Source of the DNA: Siphonodentalium dalli
Taxonomy: Eukaryota; Mollusca; Scaphopoda; Gadilida; Siphonodentaliidae
NCBI GenBank assembly: GCA_032622095.1
Contig: CP136066.1
Coordinates: forward strand, 230,644,961-230,708,960
DNA: 64,000 nt
Reading direction: 5' to 3'
The translations under genes and the position numbers were made by a program. A model generated the notes under the pieces. It did not search any database, had not been told where the DNA came from, and saw nothing but the letters and a program-made list of their open reading frames with translations. Shown here piece after piece: positions 1 to 11,659 of the stretch (its first letter is position 1; each line of letters begins with the position of its first letter).

Positions 1-150
1 AGCCCTGGAAAGCCCATAACTCCGAAGGCCCGATTCTCCGAAACCCCATAATTCCGAAGGCCCGATTCTCCGAAAGCCCGATTCTCCGAAAGCCTTTAAC
101 TCCGAGGGCCCGATTCTCCGAAGGCCCGATTCTCCGAAAATCCAAAATGA
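1..150. repeat. Short tandem repeat, CCGATTCTCCGAAAG type
   Basis: Degenerate units of about 16-18 bp built on GGCCCGATTCTCCGAA and AACTCCGAAGG recur through the first 150 bases. The left edge of the array is cut by the window. No coding potential is apparent. The following stretch to 485 shows no recognisable gene. Confidence 0.8.
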
Positions 151-483
151 ACTAGAATGCACTCAAAACACCCCCATGTAGTCGAACATGCGCATAGCGA
201 AGGGTATATGCTTATAGCAGGGGACCACATGTTTCACGGTTAGACACATTGCACCCAAACCAACGCATATACCAGTGGTGGTATCAAGCCCGGAAATAAG
301 GTGCCTGACATTTGCCGAATGAGGTCCCCAGAGGGTGAATTTAGAGATATTACCCCGCATAGCGGCTAGCATCACCAAATTCACCCTTGCTAGGGGACCT
401 AATTCTGTTCAGACATTGATCGGGTAGGGTTCAGTAGTCCGAAGGTTCAGTCCGAAGGTTCACTAGTCATTCCATATATGTCG

Positions 484-768
484 CATTAGGGCGTTTAAAC
501 GCCGTAATTAGGGCGTTTAAACGCCGTATTAGGGCGTTTAAACGCCGTAATAGGGCGTTTAAACGCCGTAATTAGGGCGTTTAAACGCCGTAATTAGGGC
601 GTTTAAACGCCGTATTAGGGCGTTTAAACGCCGTAATAGGGCGTTTAAAGCCGTAATTAGGGCGTTTAAACGCCGTAATTAGGGCGTTTAAACGCCGTAA
701 TTAGGGCGTTTAAACGCCGTATTAGGGCGTTTAAACGCCGTAATAGGGCGTTTAAACGCCGTAATTAT
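484..768. repeat. Palindromic satellite array (21-22 bp units)
   Basis: About 13 tandem units each carry the perfect 14-bp palindrome GGCGTTTAAACGCC, separated by linkers of the GTAATTAG, GTATTAG or GTAATAG type. The linker variants recur in a partly regular order, suggesting a higher-order unit of about four monomers. One unit (near 649) has lost a C in the palindrome. Confidence 0.95.
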
Positions 769-773
769 TATTT

Positions 774-3375
774 TATTTGTGACGCTACAGTGCTTCCGTA
801 ATATCAGGTTGAATAAATGATATTTAAGTTTTTATAAAATTATTTAATTTGATTTAGTTTAATAATGTGCATTGATAGATTATTGATGAAAATATTTAGC
901 AAGCTGACCTTTTGTATTACCCATTGGCACCATCCCTCACTATTAACCGATGGCGACTCAAACCCCCATACCAAGAGTTCAGTGCATACCTACTACATAA
1001 TAGAAGCACCATTTAACCGTTTTATCCTATTATTGTGAAGAAAAATGATTCCAGGAAATAAATTACGGGCCTGGAAAAATTGTGCAAGCCGGGCTGATGA
1101 ACCACTCACCTACCCTTCACGCCTAGTGTTCGGAAAACATTACAGACCCCCCCCCCCCCCCCCCCCCGCCGCCGATGAACATGGCTTTTATTTGTTCGGG
1201 ACATAAACACCTTTTTGGACGTTGTAGTCATTATGACGAACATTATGGGACATAGAACGCCCGTAGAAATTATTTCAAGTATTAATCGAGCTATTTCGAT
1301 GCCGGGAAATTGGCTTTAACTGACCATTTGATTCACCGATTATATGTTATAGTGTCTTGATATACGGTTTTAATAACAATATATGCCATACAATATGATT
1401 AAAATACTATAAGTCATCAAAGTGCCATAGAAAAATAGAAAATAGCTGAAATCATAGAACACATTCCCCCGTTTCGCTCCCAGAATGCAGAGGAATTCAT
1501 ACTTAGATATATAAACTTTGCCGGCACCTCAACTAAACAAATTTTTCACAGTTTATTACACCGGATAATTTGATAATTCAATGTGTTGGACCTTCCTCCT
1601 TCCAATGATATATCATATGGCATACATTTTATATAATGTGATCCGAGGGTTCGAAAATGAAGAGGGTCTTTCATATAGAACTTTAAGACAGGACGTTGAT
1701 ACTCACGTATTTCTGCATTAAGGTACATCGTATGTGATACACACATTTCTGATCACAGTTTTCTGTGATGCGTCATTGTCACAAACAATATGTTTTGTAT
1801 ACTTACAATACATCATGTATGGGTTGAAGTGATCTGCAAAATAGATGGGTATTCCACATTAAAACCAACGATCATGCATCTAAAATGCAGCTATAAAAAG
1901 AACACCGATTTTAAAGCTTGGTTGTATTTTCGCACGTATTTACAATAATTTTTTAGAAACACCAGCGCAGGCATTATAATATATTTTTTAAATATATGTT
2001 CTTGAATGTTTCAAACACACATTAATTTTTCTTAAATCGCTCGAATTAGCCAGACACTGCGAAAATGACAACTTCAGAAAAAATAATAGTACTTTTTTCA
2101 TAACGGCATCGGTTTGCCCTTCCCGAATCATAGCAATTAAGTAGGACCACCAGCATCATAGCATATTACGAGGGCCACTTGGTCAGGGTGTATATGTCAT
2201 AATATGCATCATAATGTTGTACGATGTCAGTCTACATTACATCCAGTGAATCACATCTAAAGTTTAAAGTGTTAACGCTAATGATAGCGAGGATTAGAGT
2301 GGGTACCAGTAACGAAAGATGTGTATGCATCCATCGGTATGTAACATCGCCTTTACAGCAAAATATAATTGCATTACTTCAGACTTACACCTACACTTAC
2401 ATTCTACAACTGCTTACTCATGTACATAACTATAAATTTCAAAATTAACCCTTTCGAAAACTCGCGGCCTATGCTTACGTTCCTAATTTCTAAATTTGTA
2501 ACACCTAACTATGTAACACGCTCCCATCTTTTACTGAAACTACCGGTATGGGACAATCATGAAACTAAAGAATATTTTAATACTCTACGTATAACTAGTT
2601 CATTTATGATAGTGCGTGATTCTACGATACTGGTACGCATACTCTGTCATATGTATACCTATATTTTCCAAATTTCAAAACACCAGGCATACCTCTATTA
2701 TGCTCCTGTTTTTAATTTTACTGACTATGGAATTGTCCAAGTGGCGCTTCGGAATGTGTACCTAGATAACGATCACCTTTGTCCATGTTACCGAAGACAG
2801 GTTTACCCTTGTATTCTGTGGTGTTCCCAGCCCCCTCCCCCGGATCTCTATATTTTACAACAAGGTAACAAAGTACCCATAAAACAGTGGCCTGTGGGCA
2901 CCAGCAGTCCGTGGTACTCATCCACTCACTTAAAATATTTCGAAAGCAAATTTAACAAAGATAATTACATGGCTACTCTATTTTCAAGACTCCTTCAAAT
3001 TATTTTTATTTTTTAGGCCTGACAATGAAACTTATGAAATACGTGTATTGTATGTCAGAAAGAAAGTGATTAAAAGAGAAATAAAATCAAAATTAAAATC
3101 GAGTGTGCCACTTTAACAAACGCATCTATATTGTTATGTTTCACAATAATCGAATATGTCATCATTCCTATTGGTAATAATTCACAAATGCCTAATAACG
3201 CTGATCGCCGATCGCTCGAGTAAAAACTATAGTTTACAAATCGGGAATACATTTACTGGCTTAACTGTTAGAAAACTCAGTAGATACAATAAACAACATA
3301 AACTTTAAGAGCTACTATGGATGTGACTTACTTTATTATTGTAGAAAACACATATGGCAATATTCTACCAATTTG
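774..3375. other. No recognisable gene; poly-C tract
   Basis: AT-rich DNA with no recognisable protein domain, RNA gene or clear repeat. It contains a poly-C run at about 1147-1167 followed by GCCGCCG. The longest open frames, for example on the plus strand around 2370-3016, show no recognisable motifs and biased low-complexity composition, so I do not call genes. Confidence 0.6.
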
Positions 3376-3376
3376 G

Positions 3377-3520
3377 TACTAGTGTGTACTAGTGTGTACT
3401 AGTGTGTGTGTACTAGTGTGTACTAGTGTGTACTAGTGTGTGTGTACTAGTGTGTACTAGTGTGTACTAGTGTGTGTGTGTACTAGTGTGTACTAGTGTG
3501 TACTAGTGTGTACTAGTGAG
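3377..3520. repeat. TACTAGTGTG minisatellite
   Basis: Tandem TACTAGTGTG units, some expanded by extra TGTG dinucleotides, fill this interval. It is a simple repeat with no coding content. Confidence 0.95.
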
Positions 3521-3621
3521 TATAATATAGCCAGATATAATGTCAATCTGTCCGAATCAATAACAAGTTTGAATAAAATTTGCCATTCATTTCATCTTTG
3601 GTTTTGCAGAATTAACTTTTA

Positions 3622-4035
3622 GGGTACGTTCATACGCTGGCAAGTTTGCACGGTAGTTTTCTGCGGGCATTTCGTCATAGAAAACCACATGGTGCCAGAA
3701 TATGAACGGAAACGTGCACATAACATGCATCTTTACTAAAGCGAAAGACATGAGAAGTAACATTTATCTTGTTCCACTTGTAACAGTGCTACTGGAATTT
3801 GCCTTCAAATACCTGTATGATTAATTTTTGCAAGATAATTGCACGATTTTTACAGGCAAATTCCAGTAGCATCGTTACTAGTGGAACTACGCAGATTTTA
3901 CTTCGCATGTAGTTAGCTATGGCACAGATGCACTGTATGTGTTTTTTTCCATTCATATCATGGCGCCATATCGTTTTCTACGACAAAATGCCTGCAAACC
4001 ATACCGTGCAAACTTGCCAGTGTATGAACGTACCC
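3622..4035. mobile_element. Harbinger-like MITE with TTA target duplication
   Basis: The ends are inverted repeats starting GGGTACGTTCATACGCTGG and ending in the complement, with similarity reaching about 80 bp inward. Both ends are flanked by TTA (3619-3621 and 4036-4038), the 3-bp duplication typical of PIF/Harbinger. A second, internal hairpin lies at about 3772-3890, centred on GGAATTTGCCT and its complement. No transposase is encoded, so the element is non-autonomous. Family assignment rests on the target duplication only. Confidence 0.75.
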
Positions 4036-4320
4036 TTATCGTCTGTTTTACGAACTGTAACAATATCAGCTGGCCAGCAGTGAGTACGTTAAAATTAGTT
4101 AGTTTGTAACTCCAGGAACCATTATCTCTCCTTATTAAAATGTCCAAAAGGAGATTGAATTTCAGTTGTAAATTTGATGTGACTATTGTCTGTATATAAC
4201 ACGTGTATGACACAATTATTCCTAAAGGGGAAATTGGAATCAATAAGCTTATTAGAAGCCTGTGTCTCAGCGTGAGTCACAATGAATCATCATACCTCTG
4301 GGCACAGGTCCATTTAAGAA

Positions 4321-4464
4321 ATGGATGTTGATTTGCTTGCGTTCCATAGAGTATGGATGCAAGTTGGTATGACATTTTGTGTGGAACGCGAAAGCGTTCC
4401 ATACATGAAAATGTCAGACCAACTTGCATCCATACTCTATGGGACGCAACAAAATCAACATTCA
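4321..4464. repeat. Large imperfect palindrome
   Basis: Arms containing GAGTATGGATGCAAGTTGG and its complement flank a loop around GAACGCGAAAGCGTTC, itself a small palindrome. The whole folds into one long hairpin, probably a foldback MITE. A related single-arm fragment occurs near 4570-4600. Confidence 0.85.
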
Positions 4465-4599
4465 TTACTTATATTTACACTCAACCAAGTCAACTGGCAG
4501 ATTAAAAGAGTTTTAAGCGTCCATTTCCAACGTTAGTATCGTGGCTCGGAGCAAGTTGCGTCTACACAAAAATGGATGCAAGTTGGGGTCATTGCGCGA

Positions 4600-6470
4600 C
4601 GTCATGTGACGTAATTTCGACCAACCAACGTCCTGTATCCATGTTCCACAACGCGAGTGCATGTGTGAGTGTAAATATTGTCTCCTGGCGTGACCATTCA
4701 GTATGACTGAACGACAAATATATTCAGTTTAGAGTATTCCAGATTCCCCACAGACATTATACATTCTCTTCCACACAGTCTTCCAGAGAAGTTGTTATGC
4801 ATATAGCCCCGTGACTGCTCGTGTACATGTTTAATTGTATTTAAATATCATGTTTAAGAGTTCTTACTTAGTGAGAAAGAAACATGGGAGTACTACAGCT
4901 CATTCGAACATTCTAAACTTTGCCTACTGTGTACCAAAGTGGTAGAATATTGCATTGACTCGAGCTACTGGCGTTGGAATTTTTGCAATCGAAAAAGGTG
5001 TTTGTGAATTGGGCCGTCATTGCTTACAACAACTAATTATTTTCCATATGCGACAGTTTAGCTGTAAATCCCGCCTGCCACGGATTGAACCTATTTAACT
5101 TTAAGTGGTTAGTTTTACCACAGAACGTCATCTAATGTACCTTAGTTGACAACAAACGCGATCATTACAGTATTTAAAAAAAATAAAATCTTGCATTACC
5201 ACAACTACCACATTTACTGCACAAGAATGAGCAGCATACAAATACATAGACCCCGTCCATAATCTCAGGACACCACCTGGTCATCTAAACAAAAATGATC
5301 GCCATATGTACGTATGCTATGATTCTCTGTTCCGGTTCAGGGAATTGACAATTGCGATGCGTTTATTAACGATGCGCGCTGGATTTTGATTGCGAATTTA
5401 AAAATAGTTATTTCTACTTCGTTTTCTTAACGACAAGCCAATGTAGAACATCGAAATGCCAACGAACAAAACATACCTGGTGGGTCCATCCACAAACGTG
5501 ACATGCCTCCTGAAATAAAGTAGGTATACGTTTACATATTCAGGTGGTCAGGGTGGCTGTGGTACATATATGTTGTTGGGAAACATAGTCACGGGAAAGT
5601 CAAAAATGGGACGCTTTTATGACAATCAAAGAATTTCAACAGATTGGGAGGCTTACTCCACGATAAAACCATAAATGTTTAAAATCTAAGCCACCGAGAG
5701 ATACTGATTGATAGGGTTACTCCATGATAAAACCATAAATGTTAAAAATCTAATAATCACATTAAACCCTTTATGTGTTGAATTGATTATCCCAACAGTT
5801 ATAAACTTATACATTGGAATGATCTATTATTCAATCGGAGGGATGTTTAGGATAAATATGACATTTTGGTGAAATTATAATACAAATGCAGAATAATTCC
5901 TATTCATTGGTGGGAAATGTTCAGATAATAAGTACAACAAACAACCCACGGTTGAACTTATTAACTGAACATTTCAAAGGGGACTACTCGTCAATATGTA
6001 TTTAGTATATAAAGGGTTAAACTTATCATCTGAACAGGGTAATGGCCATTCCAGAATTCATGAACACTTTCTAACAGCGATTATCAAATTGTGTTTATCG
6101 AGAACTTGTTTCCGGCAAATGTCTGGTTTCTCTGACCTTTTAAATAATAACGATCCCATCGGAAACAAATGTTGTAGTTTAAATTGTGGAAGGTTTCAAA
6201 GGCCATTTAACAACGTTTACAATTATATGGTTAATGATTTAGTCAATTTGTCATATTCCACACGTTTAGCATATATTATCGCTCTACATAAACTCCTCAT
6301 CTCTTTGCATTCTGGACACAATTTATAATCAGCAATCCATGCCAGAAACAACCGTTGGAAATCGTTATTTCTTACTTATGTTTAACGCTTAATGGAACCC
6401 AAGACAGAGAGAACAAAGCACTGATGACTGTCGTCTGCTTGAGTCCGCCTGAGGCTCCATACGGGAGCGT
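4600..6470. other. No recognisable gene
   Basis: AT-rich intergenic sequence. There is a small local duplication around 5650-5755 containing CCATGATAAAACCATAAATG twice with minor changes. Open frames here, such as 5996-6328, match nothing I recognise. Confidence 0.5.
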
Positions 6471-6471
6471 T

Positions 6472-6702
6472 GTAACCTTTCCATGACGGAAGCTGTGCTG
6501 GTGCATGATTAACGATGTCGTGCCAGTGCATTCTCTTAAAATATGGAGCCCCCATATATAGAAGAATGCACTGGCTTAACATTTCAAGGTAAATATCAAT
6601 AGGCCAAATTATTCTCCACATGGGAGCCTGGCATATATTACAGAATGCATTGGCATAGTTTTTTCGCAAAACTACAGGATGCTCCAGTCATGGAAGGGTT
6701 AA
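6472..6702. mobile_element. TTAA-type MITE (CCCTTCCATGAC family)
   Basis: The ends resemble (T)TAACCCTTCCATGAC and its complement, with TTAA preserved on the right (6699-6702) and mutated on the left. Inside is a diverged hairpin pair based on GTGCCAGTGCATTCTCTTA. A related copy is at 8181-8582. TTAA target sites and ends beginning CCC suggest a piggyBac-mobilised element. A third TIR fragment occurs near 6795-6818. Confidence 0.6.
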
Positions 6703-7029
6703 ACTATCCTTATGGATCCCCTATCAGACGTGAGCAGACGACACTCAGCAATACAAACTGCCACCTGTATGGGGCTTCCTACAGGAAACTCCAGCCATGG
6801 AAGGGTTAAAGCAATGTAGGTGACACATGGGCATATTAATACCAATGTGATATACCTTTTTAGATTACTCACAGCTCATACTGAGCCACATCATACAGTT
6901 GGATTGATACAGCGAATTATTACTGTTTAATTTGTAGATAGTAATTTTGAGTTCGAGATGCTCAATGTTTTCAGCTACTATCCACGGTGAACCTCTATAG
7001 ACTTGTATCTACTCTTTTCTCATGTTGCA

Positions 7030-7110
7030 CCCATAGAGAGCCCCACATAGCCTGAAGCAGACGACACTCTGCGGTGAATGCTTGCATCTATGTGAGGCAC
7101 CATGTGGGTT
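7030..7110. repeat. Hairpin fragment shared with 30.05 and 35.5 kb
   Basis: Sequence built on AGAGAGCCCCACATAG, AGACGACACTCT and GCATCTATGTGAGGC recurs at about 30040-30115 and 35495-35570 in related form. It is a small foldback MITE family without coding content. Confidence 0.6.
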
Positions 7111-7309
7111 ACCTATACACATTCATGAGTTATTTCACTTATCGAAATAGGTGCAAGTCTGGATATATTATTATACATTATAATGTTTGTATATTGTCAT
7201 ATGCGTGTAATTTCTTAACACCCTTCTGGATGAATATTATGCTAATTCCAATATATATACACATACTATAATATATATTTTTATAACCAGGTTCGCGCTA
7301 CCACTTGCC

Positions 7310-7850
7310 AAATTTGCCGATGGCAAAAATTATTCACATTTGGCAAAATATATTTTCATTTGGCAAGTCACTTTTTGCCTTTTTAATTCCTAAATGAAGT
7401 TGAAAATATTCCGTCAATCAATACCATTCAGTTTAGGAGACTACAATATAATTATATTGGTGGTGTTTTATAGGGTTTCGGAAAAGTTACCACCTCCAAT
7501 AAGATGCAGTTAATCTGGTAATATTATCAATGGGTGGAGGGATTAACAATATTAAGTGTGATGGTGGTGTTTACATAGCTAATCGTCTTGTGATGTTCCC
7601 TTCTGATGAAGCAACTCTTACACCTTTTTATTTTTCAGTGATTTGTTTATAGCTGCATGATAAACCACAATAGAGATGAATGTGAGCATATTTATTATCG
7701 ATCAAACGTCATTCAAACCGCGAGTGTCGAAACATAAAACTCAATCAAGGTTGCATAAACTGATACTATCAGTGATAACATTTGGCAAACTCTAATAGAA
7801 TTTGGCAAACAATATTTTCATTTGGCAAATTATTTAGCAAAAGTAAATTT
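7310..7850. repeat. CATTTGGCAA-rich dispersed repeat
   Basis: The motif CATTTGGCAAA(A/T)TAT recurs near 7320-7375 and 7780-7830. A related CATTTGGCTAA version lies near 38690-38765. The two 7-kb clusters sit at opposite ends of this interval, so they may mark the termini of a degenerate element. No ORF is recognised between them. Confidence 0.4.
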
Positions 7851-8180
7851 CGGTCCAGTCCGTAGCATAAATCCGATATTTCTACAGAGGGTTAGGACAA
7901 TTACAAACACTTTCAAACTCAAAACAAGCAATCGGGTTAGAGTTTAAACTTTGAAACACTGACTGAGTGATAGCTATAAACATTGCCTGAGTGATTGGTA
8001 AACATTGACTGGGTGATTGCTATTAGCATTGCCTGAGCGAAATAGTTCAATTCTCAACCATGCGAATCAACCATAGGTCGCTTTCCTGACTGGAACTTCC
8101 TGTAGGGAGCCCCATACAGGTGGCAGCTTGTATTGCTGAGTGTCGTCTGCTCACGTATGTGAGGGCTCCATAAGGGTAGT

Positions 8181-8582
8181 TTAACCCTTCCATGACTGGA
8201 GCTTCCTGATATTTTACGAAAACCCTGTGCCAATGCATTCTCTTATATATAAGAGAATGCATTGGCCTAACATATTTTTTTTATCATTTTTTATTAAATT
8301 TTCTTACTTTCTATAAAATTTTAATAATTTGTTCTTATATTCTTTAAAAACAATTAGAATGTTTTATCATTATTTCTTGTATTCTTTAACAATTTTTTAT
8401 CATTATTTTTTCATTTTTATCTTACATTCTTTAACAACTATAAAAAATATTTTAACAAATTGTTAGGCCAATTCATTCTCTTATATATGCGAGGCGACCT
8501 GTGGTCGACTCTCCTATATAAGAGAATGCATTGGCACAGGCTTTTCGCAACAATTCAGAAGCTCCCATCATGAAAGAGTTAA
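8181..8582. mobile_element. TTAA-type MITE carrying two hairpins
   Basis: TTAA at 8181-8184 and 8579-8582 bounds inverted ends CCCTTCCATGACTGGAGC and its diverged complement. Inside are two copies of the palindrome based on CCAATGCATTCTCTTATATA (8227-8268 and 8463-8535), separated by an AT-rich TTTTATCATTTTTT-type spacer. The layout equals that of the piggyBac-like elements at 32 and 52-58 kb, but the outer ends differ. Confidence 0.75.
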
Positions 8583-8590
8583 TAAAATGA

Positions 8591-8692
8591 CCACGTGACC
8601 TTGTGATCAGCGATAATGTGTGTACCACGTGACCTTGTGATCAGCGATAGTGTGTGTACCACGTGACCTTTTGATAAACGATAGTGTGTGTA
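8591..8692. repeat. Three 34-bp direct repeats with CACGTG
   Basis: CCACGTGACCTTGTGATCAG begins at 8591, 8625 and 8659 (last copy diverged), each followed by CGATAGTGTGTGTA. Every unit holds a CACGTG palindrome (E-box-like). I see no gene nearby that it would regulate. Confidence 0.9.
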
Positions 8693-9399
8693 CGTGCAGA
8701 AGACAACAGTTGCTCTTCGTCATCTTATTTCAGAATCAAATAAGTCCATTATCAACCTATGTGAATATGTACATATTTGCACGAGTAAACGTTGTAGCTC
8801 CAGATATAGCTAGGTCCAAATTGCACTGTCAAGAGGAAGTGTCACGCAATTGTATTATTGATGGCGAAACATAATCATTTCACTATCTAAGTCCCCCCAG
8901 ACTTAATGCCAACTCTAAAATTGCTCATTGTAATGTGTTTTCATTGTGACCTGCGCCATCCAAATAGGTTTATATTGGACCTATTTGATTCTGGAATAAA
9001 CCCATAGTTGTCCTATACCCATTATTCTGACCAAAACCCGCACATTATCTGCTTATAATACAATTTCTTTTGGTCAATAATCTGCTCAGAATCGCCGCAT
9101 TTAGATGTCGATAATGAACTTTAAAAGAGAGCGTTTTAGTCCCATTATCGACTCACATAATGAATTCATTATTTGTTCATTATATGCGGACAATGGCAAA
9201 AATAAACCAACTAACGACTTATCAGGTGTGCACTCTTTAAAATGTGTTTTCACTGTGGCCCGCACAATAAAATGAATAACGGATAAGAGTCCATTATCTG
9301 CTTATTTCAGAATAAAATAATTCAATGCGAACCTATTTGCACATTATAGGTCGATTACGTGCTTATTTTAGCGAGAACATTTTACTTATATTCTTTAAC

Positions 9400-9560
9400 A
9401 ATTTTTATAATTTTTTATCATTATTTCTTATGTTCTTTAACAATTTTTTATCATTTTTTTTCTTCATTTTTTCTTAAATTCTTTAACAACTATAAAAAAT
9501 AATTAAAAAAATTGTTACGCCAATGCATATATAAGAGAATGCATTGGCACAGGGTTTTCG
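9400..9560. mobile_element. Partial double-hairpin MITE
   Basis: An AT-rich spacer of the TTTTATCATT / TTCTTTAACAA type is followed by GCCAATGCATATATAAGAGAATGCATTGGCACAGGG, a hairpin that has lost its central segment. It is the same family as at 8.2, 26.2, 28.0, 30.2, 32.3 and 52-59 kb. Confidence 0.65.
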
Positions 9561-10009
9561 CAACATGGTATCCTTGATCCAAATATTTAAACAATCAGCA
9601 TGTGCGCGAAACGCACAAAGGGCCGCCGCTAAATAACGGTTGTCTAAAATCAAAATGAGGCCCCACGGTTGTCTAAGATCAAAATGAGACCCCTAACTAC
9701 AAATATAAGGGGCCGCAAGCCCCTCTGACACTGAATAAAGACTCCAAAGGGAACCTGTTTCAGCTTGACTATAGATATATATAATCATGCGTTATAAATC
9801 TGGGGATCCTGTTTTATTTTGTACTGTATACACAAGAACATGCAAGGAGAGTATTCTTATCTCAGAATAGTCGACCTAATAAACACGGCTTCTCGAGGCG
9901 GACATTGTTCAGTTATTCTACAGAGAGACATGTGCGACAAAATAATGACTTTCCTGGTGATTGTTATAGGTGAGTATACGTGTACATGTAATACTCATCT
10001 TAATCGGTC

Positions 10010-10308
10010 GAATTCTGGTCTCTGGTCTGGACCAGGTTTCGAGTAAACTATAGTCTAGACCAGGCCCAAACCACAGTGATCGCGATGTGTTACCTAGCTT
10101 CGAAGCGAGTGAGCTGGGATTATTGGTCCGCACTGGTCCATACTCTCGTCTTTTTCGGCAGAATTCTGGTCTCTGGTCTGGACCAGGTTTCGCGTAAACT
10201 ATAGTCTAGACCAGGCCCAAACCACAGTGGTCGCGATTTTGGCGGAAGGATAATATTGAACGAGAAGCCGCAGGATTCGAGTTCAATATTATCCTTCCGC
10301 CAAAATCG
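10010..10308. repeat. 77-bp direct repeat followed by a perfect palindrome
   Basis: A block starting GAATTCTGGTCTCTGGTCTG occurs at 10010-10086 and 10161-10237 with two or so differences. The second copy runs into a hairpin whose 28-bp arms (10234-10261 and 10281-10308) are exact complements around a 19-bp loop; each arm includes GGCGGAAGGATAATATTGAA. Probably a foldback element; no ORF. Confidence 0.9.
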
Positions 10309-10309
10309 A

Positions 10310-11655
10310 TCGAGTGCAGGAAAAATTGACAGTTCGAACGGGAATGCAGTTCTGTATTTATTTCACGTCGGCGGAACTTAAAAAATGCTAATGATTTGAG
10401 AAAACTTAAATAATTATGAAAACGAAAGCGAAATCACGACAGAAGAGGAGTTAATCCGTTGGAACTTAATTTTTGCCGTGGAATCAGTCTACCAATGTCT
10501 CGGTATGCGTCCTTCAACTTCATGACGGATGCCGCCTCGAATGTAAATTGTTCGCAATTTCACAATATTTAATGTGTAAAATTAAGTATTTTGGGACCTG
10601 ACAGGAGATGGTTATGTATCTTTTGGATTTAATGAGCAACGAAGTTCGATAATCTGTATTTCTTCATGGAGGAGTGACTCAAGTTGACAACTTATTCCGA
10701 GAATTCTAAAATGAAAAGTTTGTGATTTAGTCAATGTTTGACTTCGAGCGTGGAAAATTCGAGTTCACACGGTGCAACACAGCTCAGAGAGAAAGTTTAC
10801 TGACAAAATGTCTATGATCAACTAAAATTAAATTCTTGAATCTATCGAACGGATCTAGATATGGAGTTGGAGAATCTCCATCAAACTTGCCACATCATGG
10901 CCAATTCTGACTCGAAATTCTGGAAAACTAGTGATTTTCGAAAATACAAAGTCACAAAAATGTTTCAACTTTCACTTTCACTTTCAGGTAAAAAAAAATT
11001 TCTTTAAATAAATCAGAAAAAAATACATGTAAAATCCTATTTCAAGAGTTAACAATCAAATTCCAATCCATTTGTCATTTGAATGATTTGTCAATAAATT
11101 ATTCAATTTTTTTAAGTATAATTAATAAGTTTTTTCAGTTTATATTTTTGAAATTTTTACTATTCACTAATTCAGGTATATTTTCTAGTACGAGCTGAGT
11201 ACTACCAGTAGTGGTGCAGAAGAAAATTTTAAATTCCACATATATCAATATTAGGACTGTTTGTCATTCGACATTACCAAATACCATACGGCGTACAACG
11301 ATTTTGAATTAAAAAAAAAGGCTGATACTAGAATAATTTTAACCATTTTCTTCAATACAAAATTTGGAATATATAAATTTATAATATGTGTAGACCTACA
11401 TGTATTTCTCTTTGATTTTAGCATATTCTGATTAGTTCGGGCATTTAATTAATTTATAAATTCAAATGTTAAATTAATGTCACTTCCAAAAAATATTTGG
11501 TCAGTTTTTCATACTATTAAAATAGTAGAGAGAAAGATTGCCTATTTGCTGTCCCCATGGAAGGGCATAAAATTACATTTGAAATACAAGATCAAAACAT
11601 TTTCTTCTTAAATAGAATATCAACATGTATGTAATAACAATTAGTGAATTTTACA
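10310..11655. other. Crypton 3' flank, no recognisable gene
   Basis: AT-rich DNA between the palindrome and the stop codon of the Crypton recombinase. It may include the 3' part of the Crypton (downstream on the minus strand), but no terminal repeat marks the end. Confidence 0.5.
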
Positions 11656-11659
11656 ATAA

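Noticed and set aside
484-768. CRISPR-like array of palindromic repeats
   Set aside because: The linkers are 7-8 bp and nearly identical, not unique spacers, there are no cas genes, and the context is eukaryotic.
2369-3016. 215-codon plus-strand frame
   Set aside because: It starts at TTG rather than ATG, has unbiased low-complexity composition, no recognised domain and no flanking splice or polyA context.
8047-8262. Recurring frames containing QCILLYMRGDLWSTRIYKRMHWHRA
   Set aside because: This peptide appears wherever the CCAATGCATTCTC palindrome occurs, on both strands, so it is the translation of a MITE hairpin, not a protein family.
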